Shown: positions 9,160-17,374, counted from the stretch's first letter. The stretch: 64,000 nt of DNA from Methanomassiliicoccus sp. (GCA_012719175.1 JAAYAX010000004.1:558001-622000), one strand, 5' to 3'. A program made the numbers and translations. Notes: a model not told the origin generated them from the sequence alone.

Positions 9160-10060
9160 ATGAGCAGTCACAATCGAAAAAAAGGGGGGCGATCTGTTCA
9201 AGAGGTGGACGTTCAGGGATAAGCTCGATGAGCTTAGCAAGGGATCGTTAGCGGACATCATTGACACCTACAAGACGCTGGTCAGCGAGGATTACATTCT
9301 CGCGGAGTGGTACTCTGTCGTCAGGAACTGGGGCGATAGTCTAAATCCCGTGCTCATCGAAGCCCTCTCCAAGAAGAAGCCCTTACTGTTCCGGAACTTC
9401 CTGAACGTCTACGATAGGCCGGTGTACATGGTCGTGGGGAGCCTACTTCATACACCCCGTGTGAAGAACGCTCAGGTGTGGGGCACAGGGCTCATCTCCG
9501 ATGCAGAAGTGGTTGTCGCGAAACCGAGGAAAATCTTCGCGGTCAGAGGCCCCCGGACGAGGGAGATGTTGCTGAAACAAGATATCTCCTGCCCCAAGGT
9601 GTTCGGTGATCCCGCGCTCCTTTTCCCCTCCATATACTGTCCAGATGTGATGAAAGAGTATAGACTGGGGATAATACCTCATTACATGGACACTTCCTCC
9701 CCGCTCCTGAGCGGGTATAGGAACGTGGAAGGGGTCAAGATCATCGACGTGGCCAGCGACGTCCACGAGTTCGTCCGCGATGTCTGCAGCTGTCGGGCGA
9801 TCGCCTCGAGCTCGCTGCACGGCTGCATCGCGGCTGATGCGTACCACATACCCTCCCTGTGGATCAAGATAACGGGCAACATAAGAGGTAAGGACTTCAA
9901 GTTCCACGATTATTATGAGAGCATCGGACATGAGAATGCAACTCCGTTCTCATTGGCCTCGGCCGAGGATGCTGATGAGCTTGTTGATGAATGCCAGATA
10001 AAGGAGATCAATCTTGATCTCGCAGAGCTCAGGAACGCGTGCCCCTTCCTTGCCGAATAG
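9160..10060 (+). CDS. Polysaccharide pyruvyl transferase, interrupted by a one-base frameshift
   Basis: The long open part (from 9190 onward) contains the family's signatures: RNWGDSLNP, GTGLISD, AVRGPRTREMLL, VFGDPALLFP, LGIIPHY, and the SSLHGCIAADAYHIPSLWIK segment typical of ketal pyruvyl transferases. In that frame no usable start exists before a GTG at 9350, which would delete RNWGDSLNP. An ATG at 9160, preceded by GGAT, reads MSSHNRKKGG and then leaves the frame at a run of seven A and six G (9177-9189). Removing one base from either run joins it to DLFKRWTFRDKL and gives 299 residues, the usual length. So the gene is either mutated, mis-sequenced or slippage-dependent. Its product would add pyruvate ketals from phosphoenolpyruvate to glycan sugars. 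Confidence 0.82.
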
Positions 10061-10093
10061 ATCATGTGTTATTACTGAGAAGGAATGCTCCAA

Positions 10094-11335
10094 ATGTTAA
10101 CGATACACCATCCAGAAGTGATAGAGCGCGAGAATGAGACGATCCTCCAGGCAAGGATCGAGTCCAAGGAACTTGACGAGGTGCTGTGGTTCTCCACGTC
10201 GAGTGAGTACGGCAGGTTCCTGTGCCATGAGAGGGGTGATGCGTTCCTCGTAGCCCTGTTCTTGTACGCGATGAGGCGAGGGATGGATATCACGGTCGAG
10301 GCCCCCGTGTCCGAGCGCCTATACTACATGCTGACCAAACACCTTATGCCGACCATCACCACGATCTTTCCACACTGCCACCTCGTCAAGGTACACTGCC
10401 CGCTGGACGAGGGGCACCTTGACTCCGCCGGTGCGGTGGGGGTGGGGTTCAGTTGCGGCGTGGACTCGATGTACACCATCTCAAAGCACACCAAGGAGGA
10501 CTGTCCTCAAAGCCGCAAGCTGACCCATTTGGCGTTCTTCAACGTCGGCGCCAGCGGGGACTTCGGAGGTGATGTTGCCCGCGACCTGTTCCGCCGGGGC
10601 GCGGAGGCGGTCCGACCGTGCGCCGAGGAATTGGGACTTCCCATGGTCACATTGGATTCCAACCTCAGCGAGATACTGATGATGAACTATGTAGCGACCT
10701 ACGTGTATCGCAATGCCGCCGCGGTGCTGGCACTTCAGAAGCTGTTCAACGTCTATTACTTCTCCTCCGGTTACTCCCTACGCCAGTTCGAGTTGAGCCC
10801 CGCAGACTCCGGCCACTATGACTTCTACTCGCTCAGCATGCTGTCGACCAACGATACCGAGCTGGTCATGTCCGGCGAGACGTTATCGCGGCTGGAGAAG
10901 ACCGATGTAGTATCTGAGTACCCTCTCTCGTATAGACATCTATGCGTATGTGTCCGCGCGGAGAGGAACTGCTCGCGGTGCTTCAAGTGCCAGAGGACCA
11001 TGGTGACCCTCGATGTGCTCGGGAAGCTGGACCGCTACGGCGCAGTGTTCGATCTGGATCACTACCAGGCTCACCGTTCGCGGTACATCGGCTCGGTCAT
11101 CAGCGACCGCAAGGCAGACTCCTATAAGCAGGATATCTATGAGGAGATGGTGCGCCGTAACTTCGCCTTGCCCACTGCTGCCCGAATTTTCCGTTATCCC
11201 CTCGCGGCCGCCCACACCGCGCACAGAAGGACACCTCATACGCTCAAGAACGCGTACTGGAAGGTGTTCCGAGTGGGTATGGCTTGCAGCCCCCACTTCG
11301 TGAAGGTCCGCTACCGCCGCATGAAGCGACTGTGA
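10094..11335 (+). CDS. QueC-like PP-loop ATP-dependent enzyme
   Basis: About 413 residues. A PP-loop ATP-pyrophosphatase motif VGFSCGVDSMYT (SGGVDS-like, near residues 118-129, second Gly replaced by Cys) is followed by LTHLAFFNVGASG and, near residues 283-299, a cysteine cluster CVCVRAERNCSRCFKCQRTM whose C-x2-C-x2-C-x-R end resembles the zinc site of QueC (7-cyano-7-deazaguanine synthase). QueC relatives adenylate a carboxylate for amide or nitrile formation. The N-terminal ~110 residues do not resemble QueC. AGAAGGA sits 9 bases before the ATG at 10094 but directly abuts the ATG at 10085, so I use 10094. The gene is embedded between pyruvyl transferase and flippase, implying a role in glycan modification; the substrate is unknown. 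Confidence 0.75.
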   Translation: MLTIHHPEVIERENETILQARIESKELDEVLWFSTSSEYGRFLCHERGDAFLVALFLYAMRRGMDITVEAPVSERLYYMLTKHLMPTITTIFPHCHLVKVHCPLDEGHLDSAGAVGVGFSCGVDSMYTISKHTKEDCPQSRKLTHLAFFNVGASGDFGGDVARDLFRRGAEAVRPCAEELGLPMVTLDSNLSEILMMNYVATYVYRNAAAVLALQKLFNVYYFSSGYSLRQFELSPADSGHYDFYSLSMLSTNDTELVMSGETLSRLEKTDVVSEYPLSYRHLCVCVRAERNCSRCFKCQRTMVTLDVLGKLDRYGAVFDLDHYQAHRSRYIGSVISDRKADSYKQDIYEEMVRRNFALPTAARIFRYPLAAAHTAHRRTPHTLKNAYWKVFRVGMACSPHFVKVRYRRMKRL

Positions 11336-11371
11336 AAATAGCAGACAGTGCATACTAAGTGAGGAATACCT

Positions 11372-12937
11372 ATGAGCGACGCCCCCGTCGACATCAAGTT
11401 CGCGCAGCGGTTCCCCCGCAACCTCTTGACGAACGTGGTGTACTTCACGTTGAGCATCGTGGTGGGCCTCTTGCTCGTCCCCTTCTTCATAGGCACGCTG
11501 GGAACGGCGGCCTACGGATTGATCCCGTTGGCGACTTCGATCACCAGTTACATCACCATCGTGATCGACTCCCTGAACCTCTCCATCTCCAGATACCTGA
11601 CCGTGGACTTGCAGCGCGGGGACATGGGGAAAGCGAGCGAGACCTTCAGCACCGCCCTCATCGGCATCCTGGCCTTCGTCCTGGTACTGACGCCCTTCCT
11701 CCTAGTAGCCGCATGGTACGCCCCCTCGTTCTTCAACATCGGAGATCAGGCAGCCGGGGAGGTGTTCCTGCTATTCGCTATGGTCTTCGGCTCCATGCTG
11801 GTCACCGCATGGGGGGCGAGCTTCACGGTGGTGTTGTTCGCTCATAACCGACTGGACCTTCGCAACTACGTGTACACTGTCAACCTGGCAGTGCAGCTCG
11901 TTACAGTGGTGTTGTTCTTCCTTTCCCTAGGACCGTCACTAGCACTGGTCGGTCTCTCCTACCTGCTGGCATCGATAGTCTCCGTGGGGGTGGCCGCGTT
12001 CCTGGCAAGCCGCGTGTGCCCCGGACTGCGACTTTCTAGGAAGCTGTTCGTGCGCTCGCGTATGCACGAAATATCTATCATGTCATCATGGGTGCTGTTC
12101 AACGGCATCGGGCTGCTGCTCAACACCCAGGTCGCCCTGTTCATCGTCAACAAGATCTTCGGTGAGGTCTCTGGCAGCGAGTACGCGCTGGCGGTGGTGT
12201 GGGGCTCCCTACTCGTAAGCATTGCCGGCCTGCTGACCAACCTGTTCACCCCCATGACATATTCATACTACGCGCGGCAGGACCATGGTGGTCTGGTCAG
12301 CTTTACGACCATGGCGGTCAAGATCAGCGGCCTGTTGATGGCGCTGCCCGTCGCCCTGGTGTGTGTGTTCTCATCGCTGCTGCTGACGCTATGGGTCGGT
12401 CCGGAGTTCGCGCACCTCGCGCCCCTAGTGTGGATCCTGGTGGCGCCGGTCATCCTACAGATCATGGTCTCCTGCATCTCGCCGATCACCGTAGCCTACG
12501 ATAGGGTCAAGGGCCTGGTCTTTCTGACCCTCCCGCTGGGCATCGCAAACATTCTGCTCGCGGTGTTATTCTCCTATACATTGGGTATCGGCATGTACGG
12601 TGTAGCCCTCGCCGGCCTGGTGACGCTCATCATCCGCTATGGCCTGGTGAACCCGGTGTTCATCGCCAGCGTCGTCCACGTGCCCCTCCTCACGTACGTC
12701 CGGAAGATGTTCTTCGGCGTAGGGGCAGTGGCGCTCCTGTCCTTGGCAGGCATTGTTGTGACCTCGTTGATAGGTGTTACAACGCTTCCGATGCTCCTGA
12801 TAGTTGCAGGTGTAATCTCTGGAGCGTACCTTCTGATGATGCTCAAGCTGGGCCTGAGCCCCAAGGAAAGGGAACTGATACAATTGAGCCTACCAGGAAT
12901 GTTGCAGAAAGTGATCCCGGCATGGCTGTTCCACTGA
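11372..12937 (+). CDS. Polysaccharide flippase, MATE/Wzx superfamily
   Basis: 521 residues with about 14 hydrophobic segments and the typical N-terminus of Wzx-type oligosaccharide translocases (FPRNLLTNVVYFTLSIVVG, then GTLGTAAYGLIPLA). Such proteins move lipid-linked repeat units across the cytoplasmic membrane. GTGAGGA precedes the ATG at 11372 by 7 bases. It starts 36 bases after the QueC-like gene on the same strand, which suggests cotranscription. The alternate frame over 11359-11847 is a GC-driven shadow. Confidence 0.88.
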   Translation: MSDAPVDIKFAQRFPRNLLTNVVYFTLSIVVGLLLVPFFIGTLGTAAYGLIPLATSITSYITIVIDSLNLSISRYLTVDLQRGDMGKASETFSTALIGILAFVLVLTPFLLVAAWYAPSFFNIGDQAAGEVFLLFAMVFGSMLVTAWGASFTVVLFAHNRLDLRNYVYTVNLAVQLVTVVLFFLSLGPSLALVGLSYLLASIVSVGVAAFLASRVCPGLRLSRKLFVRSRMHEISIMSSWVLFNGIGLLLNTQVALFIVNKIFGEVSGSEYALAVVWGSLLVSIAGLLTNLFTPMTYSYYARQDHGGLVSFTTMAVKISGLLMALPVALVCVFSSLLLTLWVGPEFAHLAPLVWILVAPVILQIMVSCISPITVAYDRVKGLVFLTLPLGIANILLAVLFSYTLGIGMYGVALAGLVTLIIRYGLVNPVFIASVVHVPLLTYVRKMFFGVGAVALLSLAGIVVTSLIGVTTLPMLLIVAGVISGAYLLMMLKLGLSPKERELIQLSLPGMLQKVIPAWLFH

Positions 12938-13043
12938 TCCCACTTTCTCACATCGGATGGTATCAGATATTTTTTAAAGATCGACAATCGATAGTAAGGT
13001 TTAGCTTATTGGTGATGGAGTTAGTGATAGTATTGGTGAACGA

Positions 13044-13994
13044 ATGAAGGATGTTCCAGCTGTATCGGTCGTCATACCCTTGTTCAACAAAGGTCCCTAC
13101 ATCGGCCGCGCGCTGAGATCTGTGTTCAAACAAACCTTTCAGGACCTCGAGGTCATCGTGGTGGATGATGGATCCTCTGACGATGGGGGGAATGTAGTCA
13201 CCAACTTCAATGATCCGCGGATCACCCTCATAAGACAGGTGAATAGGGGAGTATCAGCAGCGAGGAACAAGGGCATCGCTGCCGCAAGGGCGGAGCTGAT
13301 CGCTTTCCTGGATGCGGACGATGAGTGGTTCCCAGACCATCTGGAAACACTGATCCGATTGAGGAATAAGTTCCCTCGATCAGGTGCGTACGCGACCGCC
13401 GTCCTGTTGAAGACCGAGGGTTCTGAATATAAGATGGCGCCCTTCGCCGAAATACCGAAGGCACCGTGGGAGGGGATCCTGCCGAACTACTTCCGGGCGG
13501 CGGCCATGGGCAATCCTCCAGTGTCATCGACCACGGTCGCCATCCCGAGAGCTGTCTTGACGGATATGAAGGGGTTCTCCGAGGAAGCGTGGTGGGGTGA
13601 GGACACCGACCTATGGGGCCGCATCGCTCTACGGTATTCCATAGCGTTCAGCTGGGAGGGCGGGGGTATATATCACATCGATGCCGCGAACCGAGCTTGC
13701 AACAAGATCAAGCCGGTGCCTATGAACGCATTCGTCGTCCACGCACAGAAGGTGCTTCAGGCGGGTGAGGTCCCTGAGGGGCTGCATGATGATCTGCTGG
13801 AATACATTGCTGTCAAGCAGATCGAGACCGCGGATAGGAATACGGAGGCCGGAAGACCGGACCTCGCGCGGGAGATCCTGAGGAATGTGGACACCAAGCA
13901 TCTGGGGCGTCGAAGGCGGTTATCGATGCTAAAGACATACATTCCTCATCGGATCCTCATTGCCACGAGGAACTGGAACCAGGCTAAGGAGTAG
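13044..13994 (+). CDS. Glycosyltransferase family 2 (GT-A)
   Basis: 316 residues. The GT-A nucleotide-sugar fold is clear: SVVIPLFNKGPYIGRALRSV, VIVVDDGSSDDGG, the VSAARNKGI segment and the metal-binding LDADDEW (DxD-like), followed by the acceptor region with EDTDLWGRIAL (ED motif). It probably adds a sugar to the lipid-linked glycan made by this locus. A GGTGA site lies 4 bases before the ATG at 13044. About 106 bases separate it from the flippase, and a short T-run (12970-12976) lies between, so it may have its own promoter. No transmembrane segment is present, so membrane association would be peripheral. Confidence 0.9.
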   Translation: MKDVPAVSVVIPLFNKGPYIGRALRSVFKQTFQDLEVIVVDDGSSDDGGNVVTNFNDPRITLIRQVNRGVSAARNKGIAAARAELIAFLDADDEWFPDHLETLIRLRNKFPRSGAYATAVLLKTEGSEYKMAPFAEIPKAPWEGILPNYFRAAAMGNPPVSSTTVAIPRAVLTDMKGFSEEAWWGEDTDLWGRIALRYSIAFSWEGGGIYHIDAANRACNKIKPVPMNAFVVHAQKVLQAGEVPEGLHDDLLEYIAVKQIETADRNTEAGRPDLAREILRNVDTKHLGRRRRLSMLKTYIPHRILIATRNWNQAKE

Positions 13995-14086
13995 GAGGAT
14001 GGCACGATCGTCCAACCAATGTATGAGGTGTGTCTTCCCTCCTCTTGGGTTCAATGAATTTAAAATGATCGAACAAGACATTACCT

Positions 14087-14341
14087 CTACGAGGGGGGCG
14101 GGTCCGAGATATTTCTGGATGATCGCCAAAAGAACTTGTATGCTGCCGTACTCGCGATGCATACGGCCAAGCTGATAACTGCTAGGCTAAGAAATGATAT
14201 CTGAGGTATATAGTAGAAGAATGGATCGTCTAAGTGCACCGCATCGCTATTGATGACGATTCGTGCTATAACGTAAGCGAATAGCAGTGCTGAATGGAAG
14301 GAGGCGGAGAGCAGCAGCCCTCTAAGGAACCAATGAACCAT
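14087..14341 (-). CDS. Small two-helix membrane protein
   Basis: 84 residues with two hydrophobic segments (about 5-27 and 48-68) separated by an acidic loop NSDAVHLDDP and ending in a basic, Pro-rich tail. The second helix and its tail (ISLAVCIASTAAYKFFWR) match in pattern the second helix of the neighbouring 86-residue protein (ISFSMSFISMAIYVTYWLR), suggesting a tandem duplication. No family is recognised and no strong ribosome site precedes the ATG at 14341, so a decayed state is possible. Confidence 0.45.
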   Translation of the reverse strand: MVHWFLRGLLLSASFHSALLFAYVIARIVINSDAVHLDDPFFYYIPQISFLSLAVISLAVCIASTAAYKFFWRSSRNISDPPPS

Positions 14342-14448
14342 GCTTTGTCTATTTTGAGCTCAGGGTAGATGAATTTTCATAGTGATGCGTCATAATATGC
14401 AACCAATGAGGGCAAAACGATCGGTTACAAGGAATAGTTCATATTTTT

Positions 14449-14709
14449 TCATTTCCCGGCTGGCCGCAGCCAGTAGGTGACGTAAATCGCCATGGAGATA
14501 AAGCTCATGGAAAAAGAGATAACTCCTACGTTGACGAGATTCATAAAAGGGGCCCAGGTGACCAGCGGACCGAAAAGATCGCAGTCACAACCTCGAGAGA
14601 TGATGGTTATCACCACGGCTAGCCACATCAACAGGCTGAATATCCAGATTCCCAGTGTCAGTATTCGAAGAGCGCTCGAGGCCATTGCTGATGAGTCTCT
14701 AGACTCCAA
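14449..14709 (-). CDS. Small two-helix membrane protein, likely paralogue of its neighbour
   Basis: Up to 86 residues, starting at TTG (14709) or at the in-frame ATG at 14685. Two hydrophobic segments (about 14-36 and 55-78) flank a loop with RGCDCDLFGP, whose CxC is the only striking element. Length, topology and the final W-L-R-type tail resemble the 84-residue protein just downstream on the same strand. Function unknown. Both lie in a 1 kb stretch between the glycan locus and the VOC/HEAT genes that otherwise looks like a degrading region. Confidence 0.42.
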   Translation of the reverse strand: MESRDSSAMASSALRILTLGIWIFSLLMWLAVVITIISRGCDCDLFGPLVTWAPFMNLVNVGVISFSMSFISMAIYVTYWLRPAGK

Positions 14710-14733
14710 ACAACATTAGACTTTCTATCACCA

Positions 14734-15024
14734 CCGGAAGGGAGGATCACGCCCATCGCCTTTCCTGTGGGAAAGGTCATGCTCATGCGCAGCGACGTCC
14801 TGGAATCTGTTGGCCAGAAGGTGAACCTAGGCAACATCGTGTACATCTTGACCCCCCCCCCTGACAGCGAGGCCGAGGCGCATCAACTGTTCAACGAGCT
14901 ATCGCCAGGTGGTAAGGGAGCGCTGGTCCTTTTCAAGCGTGAGAGGTCGGTCCATAAGAGAAGGCACGTGGGCGCAGGCGTCAGCGATGTCCCCGCGATG
15001 GTGGGCAGAGGGCTCCAAAAATAA
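14734..15024 (+). pseudogene. Decayed fragment of a VOC (PhnB-like) gene
   Basis: The stretch from about 14752 reads IAFPVGKVMLMRSDVLESVGQK, then NLGNIVYILTPP and DSEAEAHQLFNELSPGGK, closely matching the middle of the intact VOC gene at 16549-16974 (IALPVGTTMLMGSDALESVGQK, DSEAEARRLFNELSAGGK). The first ~55 residues of the domain are absent, a run of ten C (14852-14861) adds two prolines, and after GGK the match is lost (basic, unrelated residues). It is therefore a truncated copy left by duplication, separated from the intact gene by the HEAT-repeat gene. Confidence 0.75.
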
Positions 15025-15060
15025 TCTTATAGTCATCGAATGGTAATAATTCTAGGAAAT

Positions 15061-16353
15061 ATGGGCCTGTTGGGAAAAGCTAGGTCGGTCACCGACCTGA
15101 TCGAGGACCTGGCCGATGATAGAAAGCGAGGACCAGCAATGGTCATGCTGAGCCGGATGGGGCCCGCCGTCATACCATATCTGATAGGGGTCCTCGGTGA
15201 CGAGCAGAGACGGTCCTACGCAGGTGCGGTGTTGACCGATATCGGTGAACCGGCCATCCCGGCATTGGTGGAGGCTTTCGACGAGAGCAAAGGCGGAGCG
15301 TACGCCAGAGCGGCCCTGGCACGCATTCAGAGGCCTGACCTGATCATACCGCTCCTCATCAGGGCACTAGGCGACAAGGCAAGACAGGCGCATGCCTGTG
15401 GAATGTTGATAGATTATGGCATGCCCACCCTGGGACCTTACCTGCCACAACTGACCGAGGTATTGGGAGACAAGGACAAGCAGGTGTATGCCTCCACAGC
15501 ATTGGTGGCCGTGGGAGCGGCAGCGACCCCCTATCTTCTCAAGGCGGTATCGGATGAGAGGAAAAGATTCTGGGCGGCATTCACCCTCAATAAGATCGAT
15601 CCCTTGACCTACACAAACCAATGGCTGGAGCAGATGGTCTCCGAATCGCCTGACCAGGTGCAGGGAGCGGCGCCCCCCTCCAGGCCGGCCCGGTACTGCC
15701 CCTATTGCGGCGCTCCTATGAGAGCGGACCACACCTTCTGTGGCTCTTGCGGCAAGAAGGTCGAGAGGATTGCCTCTCAAAAGACCAGCACCACCTCACC
15801 TCCATCAAAGAACGAGAGCGATATGAGAACGTCCGAGCTAACGCTGGACCCGGCCGCGAACCAGCCCTCACACCGGGCCGATGTACCGAACGAATACGTG
15901 GTGGGGGGGTTCACCAGCTCCGACATGGCCAGACCCGGGTCGCTGGGCTACGCGATCTACATCACGAACCGGAGGATAATCGGGGTCAAGAAACCAGGCC
16001 TGTTCGCCAAGGCCGTGGGGGCCACTGTCGCGGGCACGGTCATGGGGGCGGTGCTGGGCCTCGGGACCAAATGGACCGTGAGGAACAGCCTGGGAAGGGA
16101 CCTGACATCTGAAGAGAACAGAGCCCTCCTTGCCGAGCTGGAGAGGAGCAAGGACATCGAGCTGATGAACCAGGACGTCACCCTGATCCAGCTTAAACGG
16201 AAGTTCTTCACCAATCCCGGCCAGATCGCCTTCTTCCTCAGGGGCACCCAGCAAACTGACATCACCATATCGTTGGCAAATGATGAGGTGGTCGATGACC
16301 TGAGGAAGTTGTTCACTGAGCATTTTTCCAGGGTCCTCAAGGTCGTCAATTGA
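15061..16353 (+). CDS. HEAT-repeat protein with zinc ribbon and C-terminal PH-like domain
   Basis: About 430 residues in three parts. Residues ~10-190 are HEAT/PBS-lyase-like helical repeats (GPAVIPYLIGVLGDE, GEPAIPALVEAFDE, AATPYLLKAVSDE). Residues ~213-236 form a zinc ribbon, CPYCGAPMRADHTFCGSCGKK. Residues ~275-425 carry a predicted PH-like/GRAM-type fold (LGYAIYITNRRIIGVKK, a glycine-rich hydrophobic GATVAGTVMGAVLG segment, LMNQDVTLIQLKRKF). The layout suggests a protein- or membrane-binding scaffold rather than an enzyme. ATG at 15061 follows AGGA and is preferred; an upstream ATG at 15040 adds 7 residues. It sits between the intact VOC gene and its decayed copy. Confidence 0.8.
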   Translation: MGLLGKARSVTDLIEDLADDRKRGPAMVMLSRMGPAVIPYLIGVLGDEQRRSYAGAVLTDIGEPAIPALVEAFDESKGGAYARAALARIQRPDLIIPLLIRALGDKARQAHACGMLIDYGMPTLGPYLPQLTEVLGDKDKQVYASTALVAVGAAATPYLLKAVSDERKRFWAAFTLNKIDPLTYTNQWLEQMVSESPDQVQGAAPPSRPARYCPYCGAPMRADHTFCGSCGKKVERIASQKTSTTSPPSKNESDMRTSELTLDPAANQPSHRADVPNEYVVGGFTSSDMARPGSLGYAIYITNRRIIGVKKPGLFAKAVGATVAGTVMGAVLGLGTKWTVRNSLGRDLTSEENRALLAELERSKDIELMNQDVTLIQLKRKFFTNPGQIAFFLRGTQQTDITISLANDEVVDDLRKLFTEHFSRVLKVVN

Positions 16354-16515
16354 CCACCGCGCCGAGCGGGTGTCGCTTCCGCTCTGCTCTGACACATTCC
16401 TTATCCAACGGGCCTCAGGCGCCAGTCCAGGCCTTTCACAGCCACACATCAACGATCGAGGTCGTGGATGTCTCCGCATGCCAATCAATATGCATGTGCA
16501 TCTCCGGTTACAAGG

Positions 16516-16523
16516 GTATAAAT
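16516..16523 (+). promoter_or_regulatory. TATA box for the VOC gene
   Basis: GTATAAAT, preceded by AAGG, is centred about 30 bases before ATG at 16549. With the usual archaeal spacing of 22-27 bases from TATA to the transcription start, the mRNA would begin at or just before the ATG, so translation is probably leaderless. Confidence 0.55.
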
Positions 16524-16548
16524 GCCATCCGCTCGAAAAGCAAGCAGC

Positions 16549-16974
16549 ATGATGTTGAACCCGTACCTGAACTTCAACGGCAATGCCGAGGAGGCCTTCA
16601 AGTTCTATAGAATAGTGTTCGGCGGAGAGTTTTCCTCCCTGATGAGGTACAAGGAGATGCCTGGTGCGGAACGGTTCTCCGAGGCCGAGGGAGAGGGGAT
16701 AGCGCACATCGCCCTGCCTGTAGGAACAACGATGCTCATGGGCAGCGATGCCCTGGAGTCGGTCGGCCAGAAGGTGAACTTCGGCAACAGCGTGTATGTA
16801 ATGATCACCCCGGACAGCGAGGCCGAGGCTCGTAGGCTGTTCAACGAGCTTTCGGCCGGCGGAAAGGTGGAGATGGCCCTGGAGAAGATGTTCTGGGGGG
16901 ACCTGTACGCCTCCTTCACGGACAAGTATGGCATATGGTGGATGATCGACTACGCGCTGCCGAAGCAAGGCTAG
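16549..16974 (+). CDS. VOC superfamily protein, PhnB-like
   Basis: About 141 residues of the PhnB/3-demethylubiquinone-methyltransferase-like branch of the vicinal oxygen chelate (glyoxalase) fold: MLNPYLNFNGNAEEAFKFY, FGGEFSSLMRYKEMP, HIALPVGTTMLMGSD, SVYVMITPDSEAEARRLF and the closing WGDLYASFTDKYGIWWMI with WGD and GI.W typical of PhnB. The chemical role of PhnB-like proteins is mostly unknown. Starts at 16549 or 16552 fit a leaderless transcript from the TATA box at 16516; an ATG at 16522 lies within that box and is unlikely. A truncated copy lies 1.5 kb upstream. Confidence 0.85.
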   Translation: MMLNPYLNFNGNAEEAFKFYRIVFGGEFSSLMRYKEMPGAERFSEAEGEGIAHIALPVGTTMLMGSDALESVGQKVNFGNSVYVMITPDSEAEARRLFNELSAGGKVEMALEKMFWGDLYASFTDKYGIWWMIDYALPKQG

Positions 16975-17011
16975 GCGGACATTCGACCCATTATTGGTAA
17001 AGAGCAAAGAG

Positions 17012-17026
17012 GGGCCGGAGCGGCCC
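17012..17026. terminator. Hairpin between convergent genes
   Basis: GGGCCG (17012-17017) pairs with CGGCCC (17021-17026) around a GAG loop. It lies in the 70 bases between the stops of the convergent VOC and ABM genes and could end transcripts from both sides, though no long T-run follows. Confidence 0.4.
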
Positions 17027-17044
17027 ATATAACGTGGCTCTTCC

Positions 17045-17374
17045 CTACCGTGCCTCGACCTTCAAGACCCTATCCAGCACCATGTCCTGGATCTCGCTGT
17101 GCTCCATGTCCGTAGTTCCGGCGATAAGGTCTCCCAGTGCCCTGTAGACGTTCTCGCGGTTGACCTCGATGGAATGGACCATCGCCTCCTCCGAGGTCCA
17201 GAACGTTATGTATGTAGCCGTATCCGGATCGTCCAGGGAGTTGAGGGCGATGTAACCAAGGTACCCCTCCTCCTCTTCCTTGAGGAATCCGGCTACGATA
17301 GCGTTGCCCTCCTCTCTCCTCCCGGGCTTAAATCTCTGCCTGCTGACCCTAGCATACTTCGTGTCCTTGCCCAT
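17045..17374 (-). CDS. ABM-fold (antibiotic biosynthesis monooxygenase-like) small protein
   Basis: 109 residues with the dimeric alpha/beta-barrel pattern of ABM proteins: an opening YARVSRQRFKPGRREEGNAIV strand-helix, GYLGYIALNSLDDPDTATYITFWTSEEAM (the G-Y...ditations of strand 2 and the 'W.s.ea' helix start), then a helical region DLIAGTTDMEHSEIQD and a short C-terminal strand VLKVEAR. The family includes oxygenases and haem-degrading proteins, but many members have no known substrate and I see no haem-binding residues that settle the role. It stands alone between convergent and divergent neighbours. Confidence 0.68.
   Translation of the reverse strand: MGKDTKYARVSRQRFKPGRREEGNAIVAGFLKEEEEGYLGYIALNSLDDPDTATYITFWTSEEAMVHSIEVNRENVYRALGDLIAGTTDMEHSEIQDMVLDRVLKVEAR

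Noticed and set aside
11359-11847. 162-residue plus frame over the start of the flippase
   Set aside because: His/Arg/Gly-rich out-of-frame shadow; the overlapping frame encodes an unmistakable flippase N-terminus.
15868-17028. 386-residue minus frame across the HEAT and VOC genes
   Set aside because: Crosses two genes with clear plus-strand domains and has no recognisable motif.
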